A program made the position numbers and the translations under genes. The notes beneath the pieces are model-generated. The model had not been told where the DNA came from. It did no database searches and was given only the letters and a program-made list of their open reading frames with translations. Positions 1 to 10,700 of a stretch of 64,000 nt of DNA are shown piece after piece (position 1 is the first letter of the stretch; each line of letters starts with the position of its first letter). The stretch is from Orobanche coerulescens (Eukaryota; Streptophyta; Magnoliopsida; Lamiales; Orobanchaceae): assembly GCA_033398695.1 (NCBI GenBank), contig CM065819.1, positions 2,901,501-2,965,500 on the forward strand, in the 5' to 3' direction.

Positions 1-151
1 TTCCCTTTTCCAGTCTAGTAGCTACTGGACTGTCTGCCTCCAATACATTAGTAGCGTTCGCTAATTATAACGGATAGCGTGCGTTACCCTCACTAAATTA
101 GCGTGCGCTACAAGGTGTGCGTAGCGTGCGCTACCCATTACACGAAGGTAG
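1..151 (-). repeat. Element A 3' LTR, U3 part with palindrome array
   Basis: This matches 57735-57889 of A's 5' LTR almost base for base. It holds four TAGCGTGCGCTA-type palindromes starting at 52, 75, 99 and 122, spaced 23, 24 and 23 bp, two of them with single-base changes. The LTR is interrupted after 151 by the CACTA transposon and resumes at 4975. Confidence 0.88.
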
Positions 152-170
152 CACTACTACAAAAACAAGC

Positions 171-430
171 AAAGAGATCCAGACTAAAAGACCCGTTGAT
201 AAAGATAACGGGTCTCTTTAATATAAGAGACCTGATATTATAAACAACAGGTCTCTTATATGTCAAATGGGCCCGTCATTTTTTTGTGAGAGACTTAAGA
301 GACCCGTTGTTTTTATTGACGGGTCTCTAATGTGTAAGAAATAAGAGACCCGTTGCTTTTGTTGACGGGTCTCTAAAGTGTAAAAACTTAAGAGACCTGT
401 TGTTTAACCCAACCGGTCTCTTCTTTTCTT
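171..430. repeat. CACTA left subterminal repeats
   Basis: The motif AAGAGACCCGTT recurs and is usually followed within 15-20 bp by its inverted copy AACGGGTCTCTT, so the block is a string of small hairpins. Subterminal repeats of this kind are the binding sites of the TNPA-type protein in characterised CACTA elements. The role here is inferred from position. Confidence 0.85.
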
Positions 431-1100
431 CTTCATATTAGGGCTAACACTTGCCAAATACACGATATCGCCGCGGTCTTCTTCCTTTAAGCGACAGAAA
501 GAAAACCCTTCTTCTGCAAGAGGTCGCTATTATCCCCTTGGAGCGCCTCCGCAACAATATCGCCGGGTTCTCGACCCATTTGATGAAGCGTATACAGAGA
601 GGACCCGTTCGAGGCATCTCCATCTTGCTCCTTCTTTCTACCCGATCTCCCACCTTCTTTCTCCCCTTCTTCGGCTTTTCCATCTTCGCCTGAGTTTCGC
701 CGCGACCGCCATCTTCTGGAGCTTCGCCGCCGCCATCTTCTGGAGCTTCGCCGTCCCGGTATGTTTTTTTTTTTGTTTCCCTATTTTCATATTTGCTTCA
801 GTTTCTTCATTATAATCTGACTGAAAGAATTTATGTGATTGAATGAGTTAACAAGATAACAATTCTCGTCCTATTTGTTCTCATATTTTTTGATTGAATG
901 TGACATAGGCTATAGTTCTCATATTTTTTGAGCAGCCTGCAGCCCCATCTTGAATCATTCCGATTGAACGAATTTTGAATCATTAAAAGTTGAATCATTT
1001 TGAATCGTTCAACTACCATTAAAGGTTAAACGAATTTTCAACCTTTGTTGCCGAGGTCTATAGAATGATTTACCATGTTGTTTTTAGTATTAATATACAG
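431..1100 (+). other. Leader-like segment of the CACTA cargo with candidate 5' exon
   Basis: The segment 431-757 is C/T-rich and open in one plus frame (451-693) but matches no family I recognise. Near its end the text CGCCGCCATCTTCTGGAGCTT occurs twice in tandem, about 27 bp apart. It is followed by CCGGTATG, a good splice donor near 758. From 770 to 1100 the sequence is AT-rich and intron-like and ends in TACAG just before the first captured exon. It may be the promoter-proximal exon of the captured gene or a third captured piece. Coding status is unproven. Confidence 0.4.
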
Positions 1101-1869
1101 AAAAGATCTTAAGGACGCTGTTGTCCAAAGAGAAAGTTGATGAACGATCAAAATTTATGGAGCTTGCGACAATGACGAAAGGATACAGTGGAAGTGATTT
1201 CAAGGTTTGTTTATACTGCTTTTGGTTTTAATTAGAATTGATTGCTTTACATTGTTTTTTAACAAAAAATCGGCAAGTAGAACTTGTACATAATGCCGCT
1301 TATCGGCCAGTCGAGTTAATACAGAAGAGGCTAAAAGATAGAGTAAACACTATACTCATAATAACTAGCTAGTTTACATATATTTGTTTATATTATTCTG
1401 ACTTGTTCCTTTTACATGTTGTTTAAACTAGGAAAAGAAGCATATTACTGAGGTCGGAGACAATTCTGATATGAAAGTTAAGAAAGAAAGGGTAATCACT
1501 ATCGGACCGTTGAATAAGGAAGATTTTGAGGAATCATAAAATATGGTATAAAAGATTGTTCTTTTTCTTTTCGATAATGCACCATATACACATCTTCTCT
1601 GTCAAGAACACATTAAAATCTTATTCGTAAATTCAGTAAGTCGAGTTATGAACCATCTTGTAGCAAGATGAGCATGTTCCGTCATGCACTTTACTATCTT
1701 AAAGTTGGTAAAGCGTGTGCGCGTTGTCTAAAGATACTTTGTCCACATGCCACAGGTTGTTGCTAGCTTCGCAGCTGAAGGGTCGGCAACGTCAGAGTTG
1801 AAACAATGGAATGATTCGTATGGCAAAGGAGGTTCAAGGAAGAAGGAACAACTATCTTGTTTCTTGTAA
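1101..1869 (+). pseudogene. Captured 3' end of a plant AAA+ ATPase gene (DAA1/ATAD1-like C-terminus), four exons
   Basis: Four exon-like blocks with GT-AG borders lie at 1101-1204, 1281-1342, 1432-1545 and 1756-1869. Translated, they give ELATMTKGYSGSDF, then an AAYRPVELIQKR-type block, then ERVITIGPLNKEDFEE, then SFAAEGSATSELKQWNDSYG and a stop. This is the order and spacing of the C-terminal lid region of plant AAA+ ATPases of the meiotic/spastin-like clade. The Walker A and B motifs lie upstream and were not captured. The fragment is broken: exon 2 has a small insertion shifting frame, and exon 3 has an in-frame TAA where family members continue. Introns are retained, so capture was from DNA rather than cDNA. 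The recognition is from memory of the family. Confidence 0.82.
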
Positions 1870-2276
1870 GATGCTGCCCAAGTGGAAGCATACATCAGAC
1901 ACTTGATTAATTGATTTGTTTCTTCAGTTTACTTGATATGGTCCATAATGTTGGTTTTTTTTTGTTGTTGGAAAAGTAGTCTAACTTTACTACCCCTCCG
2001 TCTCAGTCGAAGTGCAACATTTAAAGTAAAATTTGTGTATTTTACATCATATTTTCAAATTGACATGATAAAATAATATTAATGTTAATATATGTTGATT
2101 TACCATGTTGATTTAAACGAATCTTCGTATATGTGGAACTTTCTGCTTATTTTGAATTTTCTTGTTGCAGTCTGAACTTGAAAATCTGGCATTTATGCAC
2201 ACAAATGTGTATTGTCTACTTTGTTTATTTACCTTTTCCGTCTTCTACAAACTGAATTAAATCTGTGACCTTTCAG
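1870..2276. other. Spacer between captured gene fragments, with a possible MITE remnant
   Basis: This AT-rich stretch has no coding signal. At 1990-2020 it contains CCCCTCCGTCTCAGTCGAAGTG, which resembles the CTCCCTCCGT terminus of Stowaway-type MITEs, but I cannot find a matching far end. It probably combines the 3' flank of the first captured gene with an intron of the second. Confidence 0.35.
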
Positions 2277-3091
2277 GAAGTGAGGAAATTCAGCAAACCT
2301 TATATCGATCAGTTTGCCACTTCTTTGCTAGACCTCATGTTAAAAATTTACATAATGTTTTGAAGCCGTATACACGACACTGTTCATGCGTATGGAAAGT
2401 TTCTTGAGTCGGCAACTACATATCATTCTCGGGTATGCTAATTTTGTTTGCTTCCATCTAATATTCATCATTGCAAGATGATCAAATGATGTACTCAAAC
2501 GGACAATCGGTGCTTCTTCACTTTGTACGGTACACAAAAGCATAATAAGTCTGAATGTTGTTAAAGTTCCGTTTTTGGTTGACTAGTGTAAATTATTGTG
2601 ATAGTTTCAAAATGTTATGGTTAAGGTTCAAGATGTAGTTCACGAGAAAATCAAGAGGCACGAGCTCACAAGACCTCTTGCGACTAAAGAGCCGGTTTGG
2701 TTTTACTGTAAGTCTCTTGATAATATTTATGTTATTGCCTCTTCTTCTATTGTGCAAAAATGGATCCATTTCACGTTAACCAACCTTCTATGTTTTTAGG
2801 CTTCCGCCTTGCTGGCATTGCCCATCATTTTCTTGTTGAAAATATTCTCACCATTTTGGGTTAGTAATTTTGTCTGCTTATTCATATTGCTTTGTGAGAA
2901 AAAGTAACACAATATTGCTAAGTTGATACTTGGAAGTGTTTCTAGCTCCGAATCTTGTGGTCTTCCCACCTTAACATCTCGATTTCCTTTCTTTTGGCAT
3001 TTTTATTGCGATGCAAGGCGAAAAAGCCCGTGCGAAGGTTAATGTACACAATTCCCGTCGCAAAGGAAAACGTGTACATCCGCACAAATAA
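2277..3091 (+). pseudogene. Captured 3' end of a plant coiled-coil/'DNA repair ATPase-related' gene (At2g24420/At4g31340-like), four exons
   Basis: Exon-like blocks lie at 2277-2432, 2626-2707, 2800-2859 and 3018-3091, each with AG before and GT after. They translate to EVRKFSKPYIDQFATS and YGKFLESATTYHS, then VHEKIKRHELTRPLATKEPV, then ASALLALPIIFLLKIFS, then a basic tail ending RRKGKRVHPHK and a stop. This matches the C-terminus of a conserved plant family whose members end in a membrane-spanning helix and a Lys/Arg-rich tail. Frameshifts in the first and last blocks show it is decayed. It lies in the same orientation as the AAA+ fragment, so both could be read from one transcript. The family function is not well defined. 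Confidence 0.75.
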
Positions 3092-4425
3092 ACCCGGTTA
3101 AAGAACTCCACTGTTTCTTAACACAAGGTCGATTTTATTTTAAAATTTATCATATCCTTCTTTATGCTAGGAATGTGTGCATGGCACAGTAACTATAGGG
3201 ATAATTACGAAAACTACTGAGATTAAGCTTAATTACAAAAGAACCCAGTTATCTTTCAAATTTACAAGTTATTCCTTGACGTTCTTTTCTGGCTTACAAA
3301 AGTGCACCCTCCATAAGGGTCAAGTTTTCTTATTGTAAGGTAAAGACAAATCCTAAGGGGTAATACGTAGTTTAGTAGATAAGTGGTTTCTTTTGTAATT
3401 AGACTAGGGTTTGTAAGTATAGTAGTATACCCATGTGGGTAGGTCTGGAATGTGAATTAGAATGTAGAACGAAAAAATTATTATCTTCTACTGAACTTCG
3501 ATTTGCATTATCATATTTATTTTCTTTATTTTTATCATTGTCTGCAGGTTTGTGTGGTCTCTCTTCCATGGGCTTAGAGCTTTGAGAGATTTATCTGCTC
3601 GTCAAGTGCACTGTTGACCTTCAAGTTTTTAGCATATTTCAGCCCTAGAAGAGAAAATTGGTGATAGGTAATCGTAGTTTTCAGGTTGTTTCACGTGTAG
3701 CTTCTGAATTGATAATTTAAGTATTTGTGTATCAATGGCACTGGATATCTATGTTGTCGAGGTAGTGGTGTTCCTCTTTTGCTCTGTTTTGGTTTCTAGA
3801 TTATCCGAGCTCAGATTTTAAACAGCTCGTCAACTCCCTATTAATCTGAGTGTCCGTTTTTGTCAGTAAAATATATGTTTTGTTTCATTTATGTAAACCG
3901 AGAAGTTTATCTAAATTCTAGTGTTTCTTTGTGAGCTAATAATTTTTCTTTTCACTTGTTTTCTTTTCGATCACTAATTTCCTTTTTCTTTTCTCTTTGT
4001 GTCTGGTTTCTTTGATTTTATTTTATAGCTCAAATTGCGTCTCGAAGTGAGCTTTCTTTTATTGATTTTTTCAAAAAAATTTACGCACATATGATTAACA
4101 CATAACCGATTAAGCTTTTGTTACGTGTTGACGTATACGAGCATGGCGGCACCTATAAACTTTTGAGTAATTTGCTTAAGCACAAGCTCGTGCATCATGA
4201 CTCGCCAATCGTTAGTTACGTACTCTTATTCTAGTCTCGTTGTCTTTAATTTGTAAAGCTCTTCATTGAGCATTAGCTTTATTGGTATCTTGTCATGTAA
4301 ACTTGTCGAACTTCATTGTTGCAAGATATGCGTGCTTTTCGTTACGATGGTACACTGCTCATTGAACTTTTGTGTTTGATATATTTTTGGGTACGAGCGG
4401 GATTATTATGTTTTTTTAAAAAAAT
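3092..4425. other. CACTA interior without recognised genes
   Basis: This is AT-rich, non-coding sequence. Part of it is probably 3' flank of the second captured gene. It includes an inverted-repeat element described separately. No transposase, tRNA or ORF of note is seen. Confidence 0.5.
3229..3401. repeat. MITE-like inverted repeat inside the CACTA
   Basis: The left arm AATTACAAAAGAACCCAGTTAT (about 3230-3251) pairs with the right arm ATAAGTGGTTTCTTTTGTAATT (about 3379-3400), with a few mismatches. The roughly 170-bp span and AT-rich middle fit a miniature inverted-repeat transposon. No clear target duplication is visible, so the exact ends are uncertain. Confidence 0.4.
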
Positions 4426-4960
4426 ATGATAAGAGACACGTTAAACTTGAAATCGGGTCTCTTAGGTTATACAAAAAAATATTTAAACAATCAAAGAGAC
4501 CCGTTATGTATAAAAACCGGCCTCTCGTGTTTTAAAATAAAAATATTAAAAATATCAAAGAGACCCGTTAGGTGTAAAATGGGCTCTCTTAGGTTAGATA
4601 AAAAAATATTAAAAAAATCAAAGAGACCCGTTAGGTGTAAAATGGGATCTCTTAGGTTAGACAAAAAAAATATTAAAAAAATCAAAGAGACCCGTTAAGT
4701 GTAAAATGGGCTCTCTTAGGCTATACAAAAAAAATATTAAAAAAATCAAAGAGACCTCATATCTTAGATAACAGGTCTCTTATCCTTTTAAATTAGTTTC
4801 CCCTCACTTGCATAAGAGACCTGATTTCTTAGATATCAGGTCTCTTATATCTCTAAAACAGACCCCCCCATGAGGCGGTCTCTTTATCAAAGAGACCGCT
4901 GAGATAGAGACCCGTCCAGAGGCGGTCTCTTAGGCTTATTTGGACGGGTCTCTTTGCCTA
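4426..4960. repeat. CACTA right subterminal repeats, including a 63-bp tandem array
   Basis: A unit of about 63 bp beginning ATCAAAGAGACCCGTTA repeats at about 4492, 4555, 4618, 4681 and 4744 with few changes. It is followed by shorter GAGACC and GGTCTC inverted pairs up to the terminus. The open frames seen here on both strands come only from the repeat length being a multiple of three. The motif matches the left subterminal block. Confidence 0.85.
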
Positions 4961-4974
4961 TTTTTGTAGTAGTG

Positions 4975-5142
4975 TAGTATAATCGCATCAAGGATCCGAA
5001 AACAGCGACAATCCGAACAAGAAAAGGGGTAAATCCAATTGACAAGAGTTCCAAGATCAATATAAGCTTGCCAAACACTTACACGAGTGTAAAAATTATA
5101 AAGCACAAGAGTAGAAGATTTACAAAAAGTACGGGTATTACA
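4975..5142 (-). repeat. Element A 3' LTR, distal part (LTR start on the minus strand)
   Basis: The text resumes A's LTR after the CACTA and matches 57887-58054. It ends in GGGTATTACA at 5142, so the minus-strand LTR begins TGTAATACCC. Apart from a few substitutions it equals the 5' LTR copy. Confidence 0.9.
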
Positions 5143-5179
5143 TCCTCCCCCTCTAAAATGAAGTTTCGTCCCGAAACTT
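5143..5179 (-). promoter_or_regulatory. Element A polypurine tract and adjoining palindrome
   Basis: On the minus strand the purine run just before the LTR (5158-5143) is the expected plus-strand primer. Immediately upstream, 5161-5179 is the near-perfect palindrome AAGTTTCGTCCCGAAACTT. It overlaps the integrase stop codon at 5178-5180. The same palindrome precedes the polypurine tract of element C. Confidence 0.85.
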
Positions 5180-6713
5180 AAGAAATGAATAACTCTGGGT
5201 ATCTAGTGCGCATGCTTTCCTCAGTTTCCCACGTCGCTTCCTCAACTCCGTGTCGTGACCACTGAACTTTAACCAATGGTATGGTTTTGTGCCGGAGTTG
5301 TTTTACTCGATGCTCTAGTACTTTCACTGGCTTCTCTTCAAATGTGACATCCTTTGCGATCTCGATGTCCCCATAATCAATGATATGACTCGGGTCAGGG
5401 ACATACCTCCTCAGTTGGGAAACATGGAACACACTGTGAACATGGCTAAGGGCTGGAGGTAAAGCCAATCGATAGGCCAGTTCCCCAATTCTGTCGAGAA
5501 TCTCAAATGGTCCAATATATCTCGGACTAAGTTTGCCCCTTTTCCCGAACCTGAAGACTCCTCTAATCGGTGATACTTTGAGTAGGACATGATCACCCAC
5601 ATCAAATTCCAAGGGCCGACGACGATTGTCAGCGTAGGATTTTTGTCGACTCTGAGCGGTTAACAGTCGGTCTCGGATGATGGAAATCTTCTCTTTGGTT
5701 TCTATCAACATATCGGGTTCTGTCCCGACTAAATCTGAAGCTTCATCCCAACAAAGTGGAGATCTACACCGCCTACCATACAATGCCTCAAAAGGTGCCA
5801 TCTTGATCGATGCGTGCCAGCTATTATTGTAAGTGAACTCGATCAAAGGTAGGTGTATTTCCCAATCGGTACTCCAATCCAGGGCACACGCCCTCAGCAT
5901 ATCTTCTAATGTCTGGATCGTCCGCTCAGTCTGACCGTCAGACTGTGGGTGGAAGGAAGTACTCAACCTCAATTCGGTGCCCAAGGCTTGATGGACCGCC
6001 TTCCAAAAATGCGACACGAAACGGCCATCACGATCGGAAACAATAGACTTTGGCGTACCGTGTAATCTCACAATCTCCGATATAAAAATCCGGGACAATC
6101 GCTCCGGTCCCCACGTGTCCTTAATGCCAAGAAAATGTGCCGACTTAGTCAATCGGTCAACAACAACCCAAATTATATTCATCCCCGACTTAGTTCTCGG
6201 CATCCCGGTGATGAAATCCATGGTAATATCCTCCCATTTCCATTCGGGAATAGGGAGAGGTTTCAACAGCCCGGCCGACCATTGATGCTCAATTTTGACT
6301 TGTTGACATGTCAAACACCTTGACACAAACTCGGTGACATCTCTCTTCATATTATTCCACCAAAAACTCCTTTTAAGATCCTTGTACATCTTACTCGTGC
6401 CAGGATGGATCGAGTAAGGTGTAGCATGGGCTTCTCGGAGTATTCTCTGTCTCAGCTCTGAGTCATTCGGAACACAAATCCTACCTTGAAATTTCAAAAA
6501 GCCATCCTCGTGGATCATAAAACCAGGGGCTTTCCCTTTTTCCACGTCCGCCTTCAGTTGGACAAGCATTGGGTCATTCTCCTGTTTTTCCCCGACGTCG
6601 TCGATCAAGGACGGAATAGCCTCAAGAGTACACATCTGACCCTGAACCCGTTGGATCCGTACTTCGACTCCCTGCTCAATTATCTCCCGTCTGATCTTAA
6701 CTTGAGGCGTAAG
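5178..6713 (-). CDS. Element A integrase (C-terminal part of pol)
   Basis: This reading frame is open from the B insertion (6713) to a stop at 5178. It starts inside pol, so it has no start codon of its own. It has an HHCC zinc-binding module (HATPYSIHPG then CLTCQQVK) and the catalytic core DDE residues in MDFITGMP, VSDRDGRF and DGQTERTIQ. It ends with a [16 protein letters not shown] module and a truncated chromodomain-like tail, VEEATWETEE. Integrase inserts the cDNA into the genome; the chromodomain-like tail is typical of Tekay/Del chromoviruses. The frame is free of stops, unlike the other pol pieces, which suggests A was young when it was disrupted. Confidence 0.92.
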   Translation of the reverse strand, partial: LTPQVKIRREIIEQGVEVRIQRVQGQMCTLEAIPSLIDDVGEKQENDPMLVQLKADVEKGKAPGFMIHEDGFLKFQGRICVPNDSELRQRILREAHATPYSIHPGTSKMYKDLKRSFWWNNMKRDVTEFVSRCLTCQQVKIEHQWSAGLLKPLPIPEWKWEDITMDFITGMPRTKSGMNIIWVVVDRLTKSAHFLGIKDTWGPERLSRIFISEIVRLHGTPKSIVSDRDGRFVSHFWKAVHQALGTELRLSTSFHPQSDGQTERTIQTLEDMLRACALDWSTDWEIHLPLIEFTYNNSWHASIKMAPFEALYGRRCRSPLCWDEASDLVGTEPDMLIETKEKISIIRDRLLTAQSRQKSYADNRRRPLEFDVGDHVLLKVSPIRGVFRFGKRGKLSPRYIGPFEILDRIGELAYRLALPPALSHVHSVFHVSQLRRYVPDPSHIIDYGDIEIAKDVTFEEKPVKVLEHRVKQLRHKTIPLVKVQWSRHGVEEATWETEESMRTRYPELFIS

Positions 6714-8697
6714 TGTCGGGATTCGGTGCCTAAAACGAAGGCCCAGCGGAAGCGGTAAAACGAAAATTAATTCGATCCGAATCCCTACGAGGATCGATCG
6801 AGCTACGTATATACGAATATATAAACGAAAAGCAAGAGTCGTAAGAAACTAACCCTCGAAGTCCGTTGATTAAATGGTAACCTTCTCTTGAGCTATTCCC
6901 CAAGCTTTAGTTTGATCTCTACGAGTTCAATCCGCTCCAAGCCCTTGAACGATCCAACGCCGAAAGTACCGCGTCTCTACTTGCCACGCGCCGGAGAAAC
7001 GACCGGAACAACGATCACCTTGCTATCCTCCGAGGATACGGCTAGAGCTAAGTGATGAAGCTTCCAATATGAAATTATAACACTCTAAGTGTATAACTCA
7101 CAATCTCTCTTTGAATTCTTGATTTTTCTCTAAGAAAAACTCTCAAGAAATAGATGAAGAAGAAGACTTTTAGAAAGAACTTTTCTCTCTCTCTCTACAC
7201 TTAAACTCACGTATGAAAACAATCAATTAGTGTATGAGAGATTGAAGTCTTCTTATCTATATTCTCCTTCCACATGTTACAACTCATTCACATGAGAATA
7301 TTGCCCCACAAGTCATTTTCCTTGCATTATCATCAAATAAAAATTGGAAAGAAAAGACAATGGGAAGGTAGGTGGAAGGGGGTTGGCCATGATGAAAAAA
7401 CGGATGAGTTCGGTTCGTTTCGGACTCACGTGAGTCCAAACAGATAAACTCCGATTCCGTTCCGATGTATTTATATCGATTAATTAATCCAATTAATTTT
7501 ATCATATCAAATACATTATGACATAATTAATTTCTCCAAGAAATAATTATATCCATGAATTAAATTTATCACCCCGGAATTTATTTAATTCATTAGGCCG
7601 TAAATTAATTTATCCAATAAATCAATTTAAACATCCAATGTCATGAATTAGATATCCAATATCTAATATTCATAATGAGAGAATTAAGCTTGATTCATTC
7701 CGTCGTCAATCCTAATGCGCGACTCGGTAGGTCCGTCTCAGTTAGCAATGGGAGGAACCAAAGAGTAGTAGCACCACCTAGCCACCTGGCGGCCTACACT
7801 GCACCCCAACCGAGAACGAATGATTGGGATCATTCAAGAACCATTCTGTCGTGAATACCGGTATACGTATAAACCCTTCTTTCAAATGTCCCGATCAAGT
7901 TATAGGGTCACGGTCGACCAAACCTTATACGTACTTGACGCTATGCATGCGTTAATGCAAATCGAGATCATCGAAATGTCGTGTATCTAATACAACTAGC
8001 TCCAATGCTTTGGCCAAAGACTTATGATCTCATCGCAATAACCGCATAGGACATATAACCCGCTCACTAACGGGAGAAAGAATTCTATCTTGGTATTCGG
8101 TAGGACACCGCTACTTGCCGTTAAGATGCACGTCGAGGTTGACCCCGCCTTCCGGTTTACGTGGTCGAACTACTCTAATGAAAATCTTGACGTCACAAGC
8201 ACATCCCTACTAAATCCTCAAGTCGAAGGTTCACGAATACCTATCACAACCTTTCGATTTCGTCATTGGCTTGTCCCGAGTGAAATCCATGTGACGAATC
8301 GAGGGTGAGTCGGTTCGAGTACACTAATCCAATTAGCATACCTATAACGTGTGCTCCCACTAACCATTAGTGTTCGATGTGCACTCTCCATGTCAAAGAA
8401 CACGTCATACAAGTCTTCACATAAACTTAACGCCCTACCAAGTTTCATCGACTTGCGACGATTAAGTATTTGAGCTATAACCTTTCCAAAGGCCGACCCC
8501 TTATCCAATAAGGAGTGGAACGTTTTGCTCTCAAATACACGGACTAGTTTCTATATGTTTATTTACGAGTTAGGAATGCCAGTAACTACCGGTAAATAAA
8601 GAAACATTCATTGCCTTATATAAATGGTTTACATAATTACAAGTACAATGCCCTCTCTCAACAACCTCGAGTGGCATTCGAGGGCATACTCCTAACA
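6714..8697 (-). repeat. Element B 3' LTR
   Basis: The 1984-bp LTR is closely matched by 22291-24266. Differences between the two are unevenly spread: long identical stretches are broken by clusters such as 7786-7815 against 23345-23375, mostly at CAG/CTG sites. Short ORFs in both copies are incidental. Confidence 0.92.
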
Positions 8698-8712
8698 ATC
8701 TCCCACTTGCAC
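8698..8712 (-). promoter_or_regulatory. Element B polypurine tract
   Basis: The plus-strand text ATCTCCCACTTGCACTC directly after the LTR reads as the purine run AAGTGGGAGAT on the minus strand. It is identical in position and sequence to the tract of element E. Confidence 0.85.
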
Positions 8713-9840
8713 TCAATGCCACACACTATGGTATCTAATACCCATGTTCTCTAGATGACGCTCCAAGCTAGTCGAGATAGTGGCTTGGTCGGTGGATCGG
8801 CGACGTTGTCGGCCGAGTCTACTCTATGCGGCCACAATGTATCCCTTGCGAACAAATTCTCTTACGAGATGATACTTCCTCTCAATATGTTTGGTCTTTG
8901 TTGTGAAACCTCGGCTCCTTGGCTGCGCTACTGACTCCGTCGTTGTCGCATGATGCAGGCAGACATTTCGGACATGGTATCACTTGAAGTTCTCCCGAAA
9001 CTTCTTAATCCGAACCCTTCCTTGGAAGCCTCCGAGGCCGCTTGATACTCGGCTGACAGTGGAATCGGATCGCGCTTTGCTTGGCACTATGCCAAGATAT
9101 CGCTCCTCCATTAAGAGTAAATATGTAGCAGTGGACATCGAGTCGCCCTTCGGTCCTTGGAAGTCGAATCGGTGAATCCCACCACATCCAAATCTCCACC
9201 GCCATACATAAGAACCATATCTCTCGTTCTTCTCAAGTACTTGAGAACGTTCTTTCTGACAGTCCAATGTTCCCTACAGGTTTGCTCGAAACCTACTCAC
9301 CACGCTTACGGCATGCGCGATGTCGTCTTGTACACAACATAGCATACATAAGGCTACCCACGGCCGAAGCATATGGTATATTACTCATTTCCTTGCGTTG
9401 TTCCTCACTTTGAGGACACATCTTCAAGGTGAGTTTTATTCCATGTTGCATCGGTAGGAACCCTCTTTTAGAATCATCCATCTTAAATCGCTTTAAGATC
9501 TTATCTATATAGAGGGCTTGGGAAAGGCCTATTGTTCTCTTCGCTCTATCCCGGTAGAGCCGAATACCAAGAATATAGGTTGCTTCTCCCAAGTCTTTCA
9601 TGGAGAAATTACTCGAAAGCCAAGCTTTTACAGAACTGAGCATTCCCACATTATTTCCTATTAGTAGAATATCATCCACATATAGTACTAAGAATGCGAT
9701 CTTGCTCCCACTAACCTTCTTGTATACACAAGATTCCTCTTCATTTTGCACGAAGTCAAACTCTTTAACCGTCTCATCAAAATGAAGGTCCCAACTACAT
9801 GAAGACTGCTACAGTCCATTTCATGGAGTCTACATCCACC
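8713..9840 (-). pseudogene. Element B reverse transcriptase (C-terminal half) and RNase H, decayed
   Basis: The frame at 9293-9751 contains the RT active-site box LYVDDILLIGNN and KDLGEATYILGIRLYRD, followed towards 8980 by RNase H fragments (WRFGCGGIHRFD and FTLNGGAISWHSAKQS) in shifting frames. Compared with E, about 0.4 kb encoding the N-terminal RT fingers is missing, with the break near 9820-9824. B therefore cannot make a functional RT. Confidence 0.85.
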
Positions 9841-9844
9841 ATTG

Positions 9845-10700
9845 CTAGGTCATTGGTCGTGGGTCGGTCTCTTGTTTATCACTTGAAACCTCGAGGAAAC
9901 CCAGTTCCTCCAAGTGCATAAAACTATACCTCTCAGGTAATTGAGACACCCTACTAGACCTACGAGGTGGTTGTACTTGTGTTTTAGAAGGTTCGGTTCC
10001 AATTTCTTGCACAGGTGTCTCTTTAGGAGTTTCATTGTATTCTTCCAAAGAAATACTTCTACCTGCTCCGCCTTCCTGAATGAACTCATCTTCCAGGAAG
10101 TGTGCTTGTAAATCAACAACGATCTTTCGATCTTCGGGCATGTAGAATATATATCCCATCGTCCCAGACAGGAATCCAATGAAACGTCCCTTCGCAGACC
10201 TAGCTTCCAACTTTTCCACCTTAGTCTTCTTGACATAGGCGGGACATCCCCAAATCCTAATGTGATTAAGACTTGGTTTCCTTCCTTCCCACATCTCATG
10301 TGGAGTTTTTGGGAACGGATTTGGAAGGACATCTGTTCAAGATATACGCGGCAGTCAGGAGTGCATACCCCCACAGGTAAATCGGCAAGTCAGTATAGCC
10401 CAGCATGGAACGGACCATGTTCAACAGGGTCCGGTTCCTTCTTTCTGACACACCATTTAACTGAGGAGTACCTGGAGGTGTTAGTTGTGAAACTATTCCA
10501 TTTTCCTTAAGGAACTCGTCAAACTCCGTACTCATATACTCGCCACCTCGGTCCGACCGAAGTGCTTTGATATGATTACCAGTTTGTTTCTCGACTAGGG
10601 CCTTGAATTCCTGGAATTTCTCAAAGGCCTCGGATTTATGTTTCATTAAGTATACATAACCATACCTAGTATGATCATCTGTAAACGTAATGAAATATTG
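9845..10700 (-). pseudogene. Element B integrase core and C-terminal region
   Basis: Frames at 10296-10646 and 9845-10374 show SDRGGEYMSTEFDEFL, QLTPPGTPQLNGVSERRNRTLL and YILNRCPSKSVP, then the copia-type tail with NHIRIWGCPAYVKKTKVEKLE. The DDE core's second Asp and the Glu of NGVSERRN are visible. A frame change near 10296-10374 separates the two parts. Confidence 0.85.

Larger units (their letters stand above)
152..4974. mobile_element. Non-autonomous CACTA (En/Spm-type) transposon carrying host gene fragments (Pack-CACTA)
   Basis: The termini are perfect inverted repeats, CACTACTACAAAAA at the left and TTTTTGTAGTAGTG at the right. They are flanked by a 3-bp duplication TAG (149-151 and 4975-4977), which is the hallmark of CACTA superfamily insertion. 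The unoccupied site is visible in the same window: A's 5' LTR reads through this point at 57887-57889 with a single TAG. Both ends carry dense subterminal repeats built on GAGACCCGTT. No transposase-like ORF is present in the 4.8 kb. The interior instead holds spliced fragments of two unrelated plant genes, so mobility must have been supplied in trans. Confidence 0.93.

Noticed and set aside
1985..2120. Stowaway MITE within the CACTA
   Set aside because: Only one MITE-like terminus (CCCTCCGTCTC) is visible. No second end or TA duplication was found, so it is not called as an element.
4426..4698. Open reading frames on both strands of the CACTA right end
   Set aside because: They arise from a 63-bp tandem repeat whose length is a multiple of three, giving a repeated peptide in any frame without stops. 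No coding signal.
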